This document shows positions 26,961 to 39,061 of a stretch of DNA of 64,000 bases, in pieces (the stretch's first letter is position 1; every line of letters begins with the position of its first letter). Position numbers and translations under genes: made by a program. The stretch spans positions 10,037,892 to 10,101,891 of the forward strand of contig NC_092281.1 of assembly GCF_036320965.1 (NCBI RefSeq), in the 5' to 3' direction. Below the pieces are notes generated by a model. It searched no databases, was not told where the DNA came from, and worked only from the letters and a program-made list of their open reading frames with translations. Origin of the DNA: Panulirus ornatus. Lineage: Eukaryota > Arthropoda > Malacostraca > Decapoda > Palinuridae.

Positions 26961-27411
26961 CTCCAGTATGTCCATATTCACAACACCTTTAAGAGTCTTG
27001 ATAAACTGGGGTTGTACGACTCGACATTATCAGTCAAACGCGTTTAAACGAAGGTCACACATCTCCAGCTGGCTCTGTTGTGATGAGCTGTTTTCTAAAA
27101 GACGTGGCTGCTGCTGCTGCTTCTCTGCGCTGTAATCACCTCTTTAACTAGCCGTTGGGGCTGTGTGCGGTGAGGTCATTGCAGGTGTCCGAACGCAGCT
27201 GAGACCAGTAATTCCTAGCCTTGTTATGTACTACTCAATTGTCACTTTCCTCCACTTCGCACATTTACCAAATGGCGTCCTAGCTTCGTCTCTTCGATGT
27301 ATATCAACTGACTGTTGTATTTCTCTCTTGTGTCTCCCCTGATGATGTGATTATTACACGAAAGTGCACTTGGGAACTTATCGTGTTTCATTTTTCCCCG
27401 TGGACTCATAG

Positions 27412-27414
<3 letters not shown>
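26961..27414. other. Unique sequence
   Basis: No gene recognised. Confidence 0.4.

Positions 27415-27488
<74 letters not shown>
27415..27488. repeat. (TA)n microsatellite
   Basis: A pure (AT)n of about 74 bp. Confidence 0.93.
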
Positions 27489-27491
<3 letters not shown>

Positions 27492-27793
27492 AGCTCAAAA
27501 CCTGCTGAAATACAGTTAATCAATAATACAGTATTGTAGTACAGCCTGTGCCCGGTGCTTTCTCATAATCTCATAATGGAAAATTAACACAGCATTTCGC
27601 GTACAACCCCATACGACATAATGTAATTATCAGAGGAAAAAAAATGTTTGACAAGGAAAATATCAGTTATAATGGAATATTCACTTTAGTACGACATTTC
27701 TGGGAAAATACGAAATAGTGAGAAAAATTATGTGATTCACAGCATCTCAAAACCATATCAGTGTAGATATGTCAGACATATGACTAGAATGCA

Positions 27794-27845
<52 letters not shown>

Positions 27846-28039
27846 TTTTTATCAATATCGTACTCCATAGACGAGAAGCGAAGCATAACGCGAGTATAAT
27901 GAAAGTTTGGCATTATCTTCAAACTTGGGCTATAAAGCTTGGTGCTTCTGGCGGGATGGTCGCTTTATGGCGGGTTTACTGCGCCGATTTGTCCGCCGCG
28001 ATATACGCTGAGCAACGATGATCGGCAAGACCAAAGCCA
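27489..28039. repeat. Unique AT-rich DNA with (TA)n-(TG)n tract
   Basis: A compound (TA)n-(TG)n lies at 27794-27843. The rest is unique with no supported gene. Confidence 0.6.
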
Positions 28040-28310
28040 TGTGACGTATGTCTTACGTCATAATCTTCAAACCAATGGCCGAGGGAGGACGCGTGACGTC
28101 GGTGTTCCGTCATACCTCCGGACCACTGTCGAGAGAGGACTTGTGACGTCAGTGTTTTCGTCATACCACCAGGCCAGTGCCAAGAGAGGACATGTGACGT
28201 CAGTGTTTTCGTCGTACTTTCAGACCCATGCCTGACGAAGAAATTTCTGTAACGTCGGCGCCACGTCATACCTTCAGACCAATGCCGAGAGAGGACAAGA
28301 AAGCGCTGGG
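28040..28310. repeat. ~51-bp minisatellite carrying TGACGTCA motifs
   Basis: Five units, about 50-56 bp apart, begin near 28042, 28094, 28144, 28195 and 28250. Each carries a TGACGT-type core, then GTGTTTTCGTCATACC, CAGRCCANTGCC and GAGAGAGGAC. Two cores are perfect TGACGTCA palindromes (28144-28151 and 28195-28202), and one is TGACGTCG. TGACGTCA is the cAMP-response element consensus. Any regulatory role is untested. Confidence 0.75.
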
Positions 28311-28347
28311 AGGAGACGAAGAAAGGCTGCATTCATTCATATTCTAT

Positions 28348-28489
28348 AGCAGTCATGTGTAATGTACCGAAACCACAGCTTCTTATTTACCCACATAACT
28401 CTCGATGGTTTCCAACACCGCTTCGCATGCCCTGGTCCAATCCATTGACAGTACGTCGACCCCTGTATAGCCCATCATTCTAATGCATA
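28348..28489 (-). mobile_element. RTE-like LINE fragment, 3' region
   Basis: On the minus strand it reads YRGRRTVNGLDQGM, then sequence like the LINE 3' region (plus strand GCTTCGCATGCCCTGGTCCA and ACCGAAACCACAGCT). The same tail, YRGRRAVSGLNEGI, is at 30.79-30.90 kb. The short fragment is diverged and broken at both ends, next to the CRE-motif array. Confidence 0.65.
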
Positions 28490-28510
28490 GATAGGTAGAT
28501 AGATGGATAG

Positions 28511-28700
28511 ACACACACACACACACACACCAGCGTAAGCCAGGTACCTGTTTCCTTATCGACCAACATCGATTGGAAGATTAACCCCTGAGTTGGATAT
28601 GGACCATCTGCCACGGCTAGAATTCAAACCCATGCGGACCCGACCCCCTTCTGGCATTTACGCGGTAACTCATGGTCAGCAACGCTAACCACTGGTAACA
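28511..28700 (-). mobile_element. tRNA-derived SINE with (GT)n tail
   Basis: On the minus strand, AGTGGTTAGCGTTGCTGACC (A box, 28684-28693 plus) is followed by ATGAGTTACCGC and the B-box-like ATGGGTTTGAATTCTAG (about 28620-28631 plus). A body of about 85 bp and a (GT)n tail (plus (CA)n 28511-28532) follow. The A/B spacing and layout fit a tRNA-derived SINE. The head is not a folded tRNA gene. Confidence 0.6.
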
Positions 28701-28743
28701 TGAACGACACATCTGACGAGGCAATATCCAACAGAGACGGAGA

Positions 28744-28964
28744 ATAACCTTGAACATCCTCCCCGTAACCTTGAACATCCTCCCCCTAACCTTGAACATC
28801 CTCCCCCTAACCTTGAACATCCTCCCCCTAACCTTGAACATCCTCCCTCTAACCTTGAACATCCTCCCTCTAACCTTGAACATCCTCCCCCTAACCTTGA
28901 ACATCCTCCCCCTAACCTTGAACATCCTCCCTCTAACCTTGAACATCCTCCACCTAACCTTAAG
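28744..28964. repeat. 21-bp minisatellite
   Basis: Ten units of 21 bp read TAACCTTGAACATCCTCCCN. Variation is limited mainly to CCCC versus CCTC near the unit end. As 21 is a multiple of three, both strands give periodic open frames (for example NILPLTL); they are not genes. Confidence 0.92.
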
Positions 28965-29181
28965 TTAACACGACTGCCTCTTATGGGGAATTAACGCAGC
29001 TACCTCCACAATACTGGCACGCCTTCCAAAGGTTATCCAGTTCCCTGGACGAGTACCTCGCGCGCGCTCAAAGGGATCTCAAAGAAGTGCTTCAGCAACC
29101 GCTTCGCTAAAGGGAACTCACCCACTCACCCACCCACCCCTCCACCAGGGCTTTAGACAAGCTGGGAGAGGTTCAAAGAAG

Positions 29182-29217
<36 letters not shown>

Positions 29218-30050
29218 CACACGCACACAGCTAAGGGAACTCGCCATCAAGGCTTGAGGCAACCTCCCGCAATTAGCCAGTGTCTGCTTTCCAGACCCAG
29301 CAGGAAAGAGCAGGGGCTGAGGTTGTTTAGTTAAAAGGACTGAACATGATTTCCCCAGGGGCCACTTGACTTAAATTCTTGGTCATCTCCAGTCCATTCC
29401 CCCAGAATAGACTTTTGAGTGGACCCTCGTGTCCACTCAAAATTAGAATCATGATAAAGAAAGAAAAGAATATTGGAACTTTTTTCTTTTTTTCAGTTAT
29501 CACCAGCAAGATTTCTCGAACTTAATCCAGTCGTTTATATTCAGCTATGGTTGGCTGGAAGGACTACATGGCTTATAGATATAACTTCGTCCATCAGGCA
29601 ATTTCATTCTTATTTCGATAGTTATGTGAATAAGAATGAAATCTTAAAAAGGAAATGAAAGCATCTCCAATTTTTTTTTTTGTGGTGGATGTCTTGTTCC
29701 CTTCTCTAGAAGATCTAGTTTTTCGTACACACACAGAGTAGGACTCTTTTGGACTTACTTGTTTACTAATGAATCAGTTACCTGTAAACAAGAGTTTTTC
29801 TCGAGAGTTCACATCCTCGCTTTAAGTAAAGAATACGAGACGTTTGAGTATGAGCTCGGGGGCGACCAAATAAAGATAGTAACTGAAGCGGATTCGATTA
29901 TAGTGTCCTCATTAACCGCTTCCCAGCGGTGAGTTCGTGATCCACAGACCACGTCGGGTCATCAGCAGCTTGGGGAGGCCTGGAGACGGTTTTGGATGGT
30001 GGGTTGAGGTCCTTCGTCAGTCGGAGATCTTTGAGTCTTTGCATCCTGGT
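28965..30050. other. Unique sequence with short CA/CCCA tracts
   Basis: CACCCACCC-like DNA lies near 29121-29140 and (CA)n at about 29186-29212. No gene recognised. Confidence 0.45.
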
Positions 30051-30059
30051 AGCACGTTG

Positions 30060-30535
30060 CAGGCTGGACATCTGGAGTTGTTGGAGATTTGTTGGTGGAG
30101 ATTATGGTGAGGAGTACCCTGCTGTTGTTGGAGATGATGCCACGGGGTACCTGGTGTTGTTGGAGATGATGCCATGGGTTTTCTGGTGCTTTTAGAGATA
30201 ATGTTACTCTGTACTTGGTGTTGTTGATGATGCCGCAGGTTACCTGGTGTTGTTGGAGATGTTGCCAAGAGTTACCTGGTGCTGTTGGAGATGATGTTGC
30301 AGTGGACCTGTTGCAGTTGCAGATGATACTATGCATTGCCCTAGTTTTGTTGATGTTGCCGTGGAGTAACTTATTGTTGTCGAAGATGATGCTCTGTGGT
30401 ATCTAGTGGTGCTGAAGGTAACGCTGCAGAATAACTAGTGTTGTTGGATATCCTACTGCAAAACTGGTGTTGTTGGAGATGAAGAAGCGGTGGGACGCCT
30501 GGTGTTGTTGGAGACAAAATAACGGAGTATCATGT
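30060..30535. repeat. ~32-bp degenerate minisatellite
   Basis: CTGGTGTTGTTGGAGATGAT-like units recur at about 30-32 bp (30151, 30183, 30215, 30244, 30276). They decay to longer, irregular spacing beyond 30330. Confidence 0.78.
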
Positions 30536-30784
30536 TTTCTTGATGATTTCTGTCACCTACTCTTGTCTATTTGTGTTGTTGTTGGAGATGAAGATGATAT
30601 CTTGTTATACCTGACCCTGTGAGATTGTATCTTATGACCTTTTGACCTGAAAATCACTGCACAGGTGGAATGTGATATATCATTGGCCGCTGGCCAGTTC
30701 ACATATTTCATTTCCCTTGTGTCCCCACGTAATCTCTAATCTCTTTTCTTTCCGACCCCAAAAGTGCAGGATACATTATGAATG

Positions 30785-30895
30785 TCTGGGGCCTGATCAC
30801 GCAGGAGGGTGTAAGGTGTGCACGGGATAGAGTGTATTGGAGCGATGTGGTATACAGGGGGCGACGTGCTGTCAGTGGACTGAACGAGGGCATAG
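30785..30895 (+). mobile_element. RTE-like LINE fragment, C-terminal tail
   Basis: The plus strand encodes GLITQEGVRCARDRVYWSDV and then VYRGRRAVSGLNEGI without a stop. This matches the C-terminal tail of the same LINE family (compare YRGRRTVNGLDQGM at 28.4 kb). The flanks are unrelated, so only about 110 bp survive. It is opposite in orientation to the copies at 28.35 and 51.5 kb. Confidence 0.68.
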
Positions 30896-31599
30896 GACCA
30901 TTGAAAATATGATCATTAGAGACATTATCGAATACCGAACGCCTATTCAAAATGTCCATATTGCAAGGCACTATAGAAGATCACATCATGCTAGGAACCA
31001 GTAATTGCAGCTGACCTGTGATGAAAATGGATCTTGCTGTTTTGTAGAGACATCTTGTAACATCTGCTACGGTGAAACCCTTTGTGGATCCCAAAACAAT
31101 GGAGTTTGCATAAATTCTCTCAAGGGATTGGTGTTAATTCCTTGAACGTAAAAACAAAGAGTATTATGACTTCAATCTGGCAAATGCTACAGAATATCAC
31201 AAAAGGCTTTTATGGTCTTCACAAAAAAGAGATATTCATGAATATCATGAAATACAAAAAATAAAAAGTCCTCACTTTACAACACCGTTAGAGAAAAGTC
31301 TTTTTATATTCGTTTTAAAAGTTACTTTTGTACAGAATTCTCTGTTGTGTGTAGTGTGCGAAATTGTGTCAGGCATTTTTTTTTTTAAAGGTGCTATATA
31401 AATGTTCGCAGGAAATATGGGTGGAAAAAAAATCCCATGAAACTAGAAAGGCCAACGTATGCGAGTGAGTGCAGTATGTCTCCCTCCATATACAACTGGC
31501 GTATGTCGGGGCCAAGACCCATCAGATGCATTCGCAGGATGTGGGAGTTACTGGGTACCAGAGGATCGCAGTGAAGGATCTACGCGCCAGGACTGGGCA
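30896..31599. other. Unique sequence
   Basis: No gene or repeat recognised. Short A and T runs lie near 31378-31386 and 31424. Confidence 0.4.
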
Positions 31600-32130
31600 G
31601 AACCCAGGATGAGGCAAGTCCCAGGATGAGGACACACCCAGGGCGCAGGGAGACCTAGGATGAGGCAAGTCCCAGGGTAAGGATGCACCCAGGGCGCAGG
31701 GAGACCTAGGATGAGGCAAGTCGCAGGGTAAGGATGCACCCAGGGCGCAGGGAGACCTAGGATGAGGCAAGTCCCAGGGTAAAGATGCACCCAGGGCGCA
31801 GGGAGACCTAGGATGAGGCAAGTCCCAGGGTAAGGATACACCCAGGGCGCAGGGAGACCTAGGATGAGGCAAGTCCTAGGGTAAGGATGCACCCAGGGCG
31901 CAGGGAGACCTAGGATGAGGCAAGTCCCAGGGTAAGGATACACCCCGGGCGCAGGGAGACCTAGGATAAGGCAAGTCCCAGGGTGAGGATACACCCAGGG
32001 CGCAGGGAGACCGAGGATGAGGCAAGTCCCAGGGTAAGGATGCACCCAGGGCGCAGGGAGACCTAGGATGAGGCAAGTCCCAGGGTGAGGACACGCCCAG
32101 GGTGCAGGGAAGAGACCTAGGATGAGGAAA
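31600..32130. repeat. 51-bp minisatellite
   Basis: About ten units of 51 bp, with CACCCAGGGCGCAGGGAGAC at 31686 and 31737 and onward, followed by CTAGGATGAGGCAAGTCCCA and GGGTAAGGAT. No unit contains a minus-strand stop, so all three minus frames are open for long distances (up to 195 codons). This is a repeat artefact. Confidence 0.92.
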
Positions 32131-32159
32131 AACACACCCCCTAGAATGAAGCAAGACGC

Positions 32160-32425
32160 AAAGGCAAGAAACCTATTGAGTCAAGACCCACGGTGAGGCA
32201 AGATACAGAGTGAGAAAAGACCCACGGTGAGGCAAGATACAGAGTGAGAAAAGACCCAGGTTGAGGCAAGATGTAGGGTAAGGCAAGACCCAGGTTGAGG
32301 CAAGATTTAGGGTAAGGCAAGGCCTAAGACAGAGGCTAGGAGGCCCCGGGTGAGGGAAGATATCAGAGTGAGGAGTGACGCAACGTGCAACGTCAGTCAA
32401 AGACATGGAGTGAGGCAAGATAAAC
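32160..32425. repeat. ~34-bp degenerate array related to the preceding one
   Basis: GAGGCAAGATACAGAGTGAG and AAAGACCCACGGT recur at about 34 bp and decay toward 32425. The shared GGTGAGGCAAG core suggests common origin with the 51-bp array. Confidence 0.7.
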
Positions 32426-32630
32426 AGTGATACGACTCCCTCCTGGAGACAGTTGTTGACGCACGGTTCATCCTGGTTACTTGAAGATCAGAACTTAAAG
32501 ACCCTGTTATGTCTCCCTAATGGTGTATGAACAACGACATAATGTCCTTAAAAAAAGACGTTGATAATTTACTTGTATTTGTAGACAAATTATGAATATC
32601 AGTGCTTACAAAATTAACATGACACTGATG

Positions 32631-33329
<699 letters not shown>

Positions 33330-33605
33330 AAATGTATCCCATGATTTATGTATGAGTTTGGAATGGTGTCCCAAGATGTATGTATGGATTAGGAATTGCG
33401 TTCCAAAGTGTATGTGTGGATTAGGCATTGTCTTTAAAATTATGTTTGTGGATTAGGAATTGTCCTCTAAATGGTATGCATGGATTAGGAATTGTGTTCC
33501 AAGGTGTAGATATGGATTTGGAATAATGTTCCAAGATATGTGTATACATCAGGAACTGTGTTACGAGGTGTATGTATAGATTAAGGATTGTGTTCAGAGA
33601 TACAA
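33330..33605. repeat. ~37-bp degenerate minisatellite
   Basis: About seven units read roughly GTGTATGTRTGGATTAGGAA then TTGTGTTCCAA, with many substitutions and small indels. Confidence 0.72.
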
Positions 33606-34410
33606 TTCATAATATTACCATGAAACAAAAGAACAGAATTTTTCTAGCTATTTAAGTTAATCACTTTCTTAATTCTATTTTGTCAAACCTCACACTTCTA
33701 TATTTTCACTTCATTTTGGTCGTCATTTTACGTACAACTGGTCTCCAGATTCTTACAGAAAACCATTAGCTCTAGTTATGTGTACTGTGAGGCGTATGAT
33801 TCTCCTTCGTAAGAAGTGTTGTTTGCCTCGTCAGGTACAGACTTTAGGGCAATTACCACCACACTTAGATCCGAATCGATGCTTATACAAGACGACCTCA
33901 CCATCGAACTAGGGGTTACTGATCATCAAGCTTCAGTCCTATCCTTATGAAGAACTACGATGACTTTGATCGTATCTTCCATTATAGTTATAATAACAAG
34001 GAAAAGTATCTTTCGTGTATTGAGTTAGATACTTACCACGTCTAATGTCAACGGAAGTAGAACTGGAAACTTCATCTCCCACGAGATGAAACAGAAAGAA
34101 CTGCTATCTCTAACTCCAGCTCCAACACTCCTACACTCCTGTGAATATGTACGTGGGAACTTTCAGCTTCCATTTGCTAGTTCCATTTAGCACGGACTTG
34201 AAAGCCTCTGGTTACTCAGCTGAAAATACAAAGTTGGTTTTGCCCTTTAGCTCTCGGCTTAGAGCTAATGGACGGCTAGCTCAGTGCGCCGTCAATGGCT
34301 AAAATCGTAACGAGAGTTACCTCAAACAGAAGCTTTTGCAAGTTTTATTTAATTACGTATCGATGCACGGTAGTTTTAAGGCCTTTCTTTTAGCGAGCGT
34401 TGATAATAGA
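33606..34410. other. Unique sequence
   Basis: No gene or repeat recognised. Confidence 0.4.
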
Positions 34411-34512
34411 GAGACTTCGAGTGCGGGTGTTGTGTCTTTATGGACTTCGAGTGTAGGTGTCGTGTCTTTATGGACTTCGAGTGTAGGTGTCGTGTCTTTA
34501 TGGACTTCGAAG
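34411..34512. repeat. 30-bp minisatellite, 3.4 units
   Basis: Units read GACTTCGAGTGTAGGTGTCG then TGTCTTTATG. The last full copies are identical. Confidence 0.88.
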
Positions 34513-34824
34513 TGCACATCGAAGTCTTCTTCTTTCAGGCTGAGGACTGCCGTAACTGCTAACTCGTTGAGGAGACAGGGTGTTTGCCCTCCAACACGCG
34601 TTTAGATTTCTTAAAGACCTTTAGACACCAGATCTTTAGAGAGATCATTAACGACCTTTCAGCGCGACGACACAACCCTTTAAGCTTGACGGTATAATCC
34701 TTCGAAAACGTTGCTACGACTATTGGCTTCATGTGATGAACTGGTCTTTGACCTGAATCTTGAAGGTCAGGTCAAAGATCAACCTATCAGACCCAAGATT
34801 CTCATTGTCGTTTCCGGTGATCAT

Positions 34825-34945
34825 GTCGTGATGCTCAAGGGTCGCACCGTCGTGCTCAAGGGTCATACTGTCATGCTCAAGGGTCGCGCCGTCGTGATCA
34901 AGGGTCGTACCAACTTGCTCAAAGGGTCGTACCGTCGTGATGAAG
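34825..34945. repeat. 21-bp minisatellite, orientation 1
   Basis: Five to six 21-bp units read GTGCTCAAGGGTCGCACCGT plus C. On the plus strand they encode a heptapeptide period, VVLKGRT, inside a 121-codon open frame (34711-35076). The reverse complement of the unit matches the array at 57262-57561 at about 19 of 21 positions. I regard it as a dispersed minisatellite, not a gene. Confidence 0.82.
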
Positions 34946-35535
34946 GGAATAAAAGAGGAACCTTCTCTACCTTTCTTCAAAATGTCACCAAAATTCTTCA
35001 TTTTCTTTTAAAAAACGCAAAATTCTTTAACACGCCCATTCTTTTTCTTTTAACAATCTTGAAGCAATTACGTTAAGCAATTCTCAGTTGTCTCGTCAAT
35101 TTGGCAGTCGTTTTAAAGCGCTTCCTTCGAACGCATTTCAAAACAGATTTCTTTTTTTTTCCCCACTCTTTCTTTAGCAGTTTCCAGGTTCCTACACTGG
35201 AGATTAAATTCACCGATTCAGATCAGCGTTAGGAAGAAAAACACCCAAAATTGCGTAAAGCAACTTCTCCCACATTTGATTGCTGTATATAGCAGGAATA
35301 AACACAGAGAGTGGATCCTCGGCGAGGCTTGAGGAATAGCAAGGTTCACTTAGTTCCGCTCCGTATTAGCGCTCTTTGCCGCTAACTCAACTTGGTATTA
35401 GCTCTCTTAAATGCTACGGTTAACCCAGGAAGTAACTGTCTCTAGTTAAGTATTCTGCTAATCACTAGCTCCCTTAAGTAGACGTTTTACTAAGTAATGC
35501 CTCTCTCAATCCCTGTTTTATCTAGTGATGGCTGG
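34946..35535. other. Unique sequence
   Basis: A T run lies at about 35151-35160. No gene recognised. Confidence 0.4.
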
Positions 35536-35539
35536 GAAT

Positions 35540-36286
35540 AAGTGCACATAAGTGTACGTGGGTGACCGGTGTTAGGAGTGAAAGAGCATTACTGGATTAC
35601 ATGCTAATGGACAGGTGTGCTTAAGAGAGCCTTTTGGATGTGAACGTGCTGAGAGGGGCAGCTGGTAGAATATTATGATCATATATTGGTGGAGGCGAGT
35701 ATGTTAAGTCTGTTGTGGTTTTATAAAAGATCAAAATGACATAGATATGAGAGAAGTGATGAGACAGAGGGAGACTGAAGAAGTTGAATATAGGCAGACA
35801 CGTCAAGAGAGAATGCTTAACGAAAGGCATAGAGTTAGCGTGAATGAAACTAGAGGAATGGAAGAGGAATGGCAGGTACTCAGGAAGACATTGGTTAAGT
35901 GTGCTGCTGGAGTGTGATGCATGCAAAAGGTAGAATGGACAAGTACGAGAAGGTGAGGAGGTAACCGCGAGAGACAAATCAGTTGCTGTTTGCAGTTGAA
36001 ACGGTTCTAGTGGCAGACGCCAGAGAGGAAACCCCACATAAGTTGCTGACAAGGTTTAAGAAAACAAGTTCAGTTGGAAAAAATGAATGGCAGTGAAGAG
36101 GTGCAGAAGATGGGTGAGACAGGCTGGTTCAAGGAGGAGGACGTGGGGGGAAGCGGAGTGCCTAAGGAACATGGGAGTGGACGTGCCAGCGAGCAAGCAA
36201 TGCACACTGAAGTGATTCAGTTGGTGGATGATGGAACCAAGGTCTTGATGATGCATTTAAGGGGCGTGTGGGAGAGGACAGTTCAG
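35540..36286 (+). mobile_element. RTE-like LINE copy, internally deleted, dead
   Basis: In plus order, ALLDYMLMDRCA*ESLLDVNV then LRGAAG (end of the endonuclease domain) appears at 35588-35663 with a stop and a frameshift before the DHY-type end. A linker region follows. At about 35977-36045 comes NQLLFAVETVLVADA then REETPHKLLTRF, which aligns with the RT catalytic block QLLFADDTALVADS. The two catalytic Asp are replaced, giving FAVE. Further on, NGSEEVQ and VDDGTKVLMMHLRGVWERTV fit the downstream RT region. The fingers and palm before the FADD block are missing, so a large internal deletion joined the parts. Family recalled from memory. Confidence 0.62.
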
Positions 36287-36491
36287 CCTCTGAAATGTCA
36301 GAGATGGATTTAGTTGAAGGCACAGCATTCCCACCCACTGTTGGACGAAGCCACTGCAAGAATCCCAGAACATCCCCGCGCGCCATACACCCTCCGGCAG
36401 TGTATTGAAAAAATGAAAAGTGCCGAAATCTCATTGTTTTGTCGTGTGGCAATATTGTGAAGGGAGGTGAGGAGTTCGGGGTGTTCAGTCG

Positions 36492-36581
36492 GGTGGGGAG
36501 AGGGGAGTGATGTGATCGGTGGGGAGAGGGGAGTGATGTGATTGGTGAGGAGAGGGGAGTGATCTGATTGCTGGGGAGAAC

Positions 36582-36650
<69 letters not shown>
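36492..36650. repeat. 26-bp repeat and (CA)n tract
   Basis: GGTGGGGAGAGGGGAGTGAT then GTGATC repeats 3.3 times (36492-36578). Almost at once a pure (CA)n follows (36583-36649). Confidence 0.9.
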
Positions 36651-36651
<1 letters not shown>

Positions 36652-36872
36652 GGACACAGTTCAGATGACGGCAACTTGTACAATGGTAATGTACAACCCT
36701 CTCCTATACCTCCCCCACACGTGAAAACTTCTGTTCTATCTCTTGGTTTTATGGAAGGCGTCAAGGACGCGGGTTCCACAGCAACAGCCGGACGAATTCC
36801 ACTCGCTTTTGTGTCTTTTTTTTTCCATGTGTGAACGAATATGAAATCGTAGGCAGTAAGAAGTGTAGTGGA

Positions 36873-36878
<6 letters not shown>

Positions 36879-36947
<69 letters not shown>
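36879..36947. repeat. (GA)n microsatellite
   Basis: A pure (GA)n of about 69 bp. Positions 36651-36878 are unique. Confidence 0.92.
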
Positions 36948-36949
<2 letters not shown>

Positions 36950-37004
36950 TAAGGCCGTAAGGAGTTGTTTTTTAAAGAATAAAAGAAAGAGCTATGAAAT
37001 CCCC

Positions 37005-37232
37005 TATACTTTCTTTTAAACACTTCAAAGACTATAAAGTAACTACAGATCAATAAGACCCTTAATTAAGATGCTTATAATTCTCTTTTAAACGCTTCAA
37101 AGACTATAAAGTAATCACAGAACAATAAGACCTTTAATTAAGATGCTGATAACTTTCTTTAAATGCCTCTAAAACTATAAAGTCATTACAGAACAGCAAG
37201 ACCCTTAATTAAAACGCCGATAACTGTCTTTT
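37005..37232. repeat. ~72-bp tandem repeat, three units
   Basis: Three copies share CTTCAAAGACTATAAAGT, ACAGANCAATAAGACCC and TTAATTAAGATGC, ending GATAA. The first two are closest; the third is more diverged. Confidence 0.88.
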
Positions 37233-38050
37233 TTAAATCTCGTACAGAAAGGTCTTACTTAGAAAGGAACCACCCACACCAGGGGCTCCGTGTTACCAGA
37301 TGTGTTTTTCTCCTCCCGTTTCCAGAGACCTGGACGTTGTCACATTAACTCTTGAACATGACCCTGACCTTTGACCCGAACCTTGTGGGGCTACACCATC
37401 ATATATATATACACATAAAATAGAACTTTATTCTCTCGTGATCACGAATTTCATCATGAGTGTAGGAGAATATGGCTCCTGCAGTGGCAGTCGGGGCAAT
37501 AAAGTCTCCTGTATCAGTGGCCAGAAACTTAGGAAGATTGAAAACAGGAGACGTTACTCCCTTCCCACATATTAGACGTGTGTGTGTGTGTGTGTGTGTT
37601 TGTGTGGTGGGTGAGTGTGTGGAAGCACTCAAATCATCGAGTCTTATACGAAGGGAGGGTCTGGCTAAGTCCCATCTCGTGGCTTGAGGAAAGAAAAAGG
37701 GAAAAGTTTACCCTACCGGAAGAATCAGTGAAAAGAATTCCCATCATAGACTACAGTAAGTAGCAGGGGAATGCTGGTCTCATACGAGGTTGAAGCTTGG
37801 ACATAGACGTGCACAGACGTGGGACGAAGGACAGGTTTTATGTCCTTATGACAAGACGTAACGTAACATAACCATCATCAGACGTGAATCATTTCACGAA
37901 CGTGAAAGAAAATGTGTCATGCCTGCCATATCTACTTTAATAGTGTGGTATACACTGTTGCCAATGAGAGTTCCTTAGTTCGAGTCCCGCCGTGGTTGTT
38001 GCTCCTCCCATCCACTTTAGTGTTGTGGTATTTTTGATAAGAGGCTTTCC
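37233..38050. other. Unique sequence with short (TG)n
   Basis: (TG)n at about 37579-37608. At 37965-37995, TTAGTTCGAGTCCCGCCGTGG is B-box-like and may belong to a SINE, but no A box is clear. No gene supported. Confidence 0.4.
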
Positions 38051-38373
38051 CACTTTTACCACACCAACACTACCACCACCACCTCCGCCACCACCACCAC
38101 CACTCCCAACCACCGCTTCGCTCAGGAAAACGACCCTCCCCCCACCCCCATCCTCCAAGGGAGCAAATCCTTATCGTGTGAGGTCATCCTCGAACTGTGT
38201 CTCCCTCCTCGGAAACGACCAGGCAAGGACCGGCAAAGTTGAATCATCTGTCATCAACCTCCAACAATAGCGGTAGCGGGACAGCGCCCACCATTAAGGT
38301 CTTCGTGGAATGATAAGAATGATGGACCTCATTCCAAGTGGAGGTCTTGCCCCGCGGAGCAGAGACGATTGTG

Positions 38374-38425
<52 letters not shown>
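38051..38425. repeat. CCACC-rich block and (GT)n tract
   Basis: ACCACCACC-type DNA at about 38060-38115 and a pure (GT)n at 38376-38424. Confidence 0.85.
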
Positions 38426-38427
<2 letters not shown>

Positions 38428-39061
38428 TTGATTACCCAAGCGTGATTACTCGCTTGTACAAAAAGAGAAATCGAGTGTTTACATTTGCGACATTATGCAT
38501 AGTGTTAACGCTAGTATAGAAACAAAAATGTATCATGTACGCAGTCTTGGAAACTATGAACCTCTATGTATTTTCACCTCCGTGTGGATCTCATCGTAAC
38601 CCGCGCATTTCCCAGCATTTAAACTCCCATAGAGCGCGGACTTACCCATCATTCCTCATCGCTGGTCACACTCTTCTATTTCATCATCCTTCCTCCTCAT
38701 AAATCATTCTTGTCAAAGATTCTGTTCTCGTCTTTCTGTTTCGTCAGATCGCCTTCGAGATTAAATGTAATGACAATTAGCAAGAACTTCATTAATCACT
38801 GACACCCTCAACATGTACTGATCGAATGGCCCATTGTCTACCATCATATCTCGGTGGTTCTGTTTCCTGTTTAACCATATCAGTACCAAATGAAATGACC
38901 ACCATTACGAAGGTCATCTGATTCCCATCCATCACTCCACGAGAACACTGTCCTCCAGCAACGATTATCATCACATAATTAGCTGTCGTCTGATGACGTA
39001 GAATGATATCGTTAACACCCCCCCTATTGATGATAAAAGGCTCCTCCGTTATCACGAAATC
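38426..39061. other. Unique sequence
   Basis: No gene recognised. Confidence 0.4.

Noticed and set aside
28744..28964. Telomere-like array (units contain CCTAACC)
   Set aside because: The arthropod telomere unit is TTAGG/CCTAA in direct tandem. Here CCTAACC is part of a 21-bp unit with unrelated remainder.
31522..32154. 195-codon Pro/Leu-rich frame and two overlapping frames
   Set aside because: The 51-bp unit lacks minus-strand stops in all phases, so the frames follow from the repeat.
34711..35076. 121-codon frame with VVLKGRT heptads as a gene
   Set aside because: The heptads are the 21-bp minisatellite, which also occurs inverted at 57.3 kb. Its flanks show no protein-like conservation.
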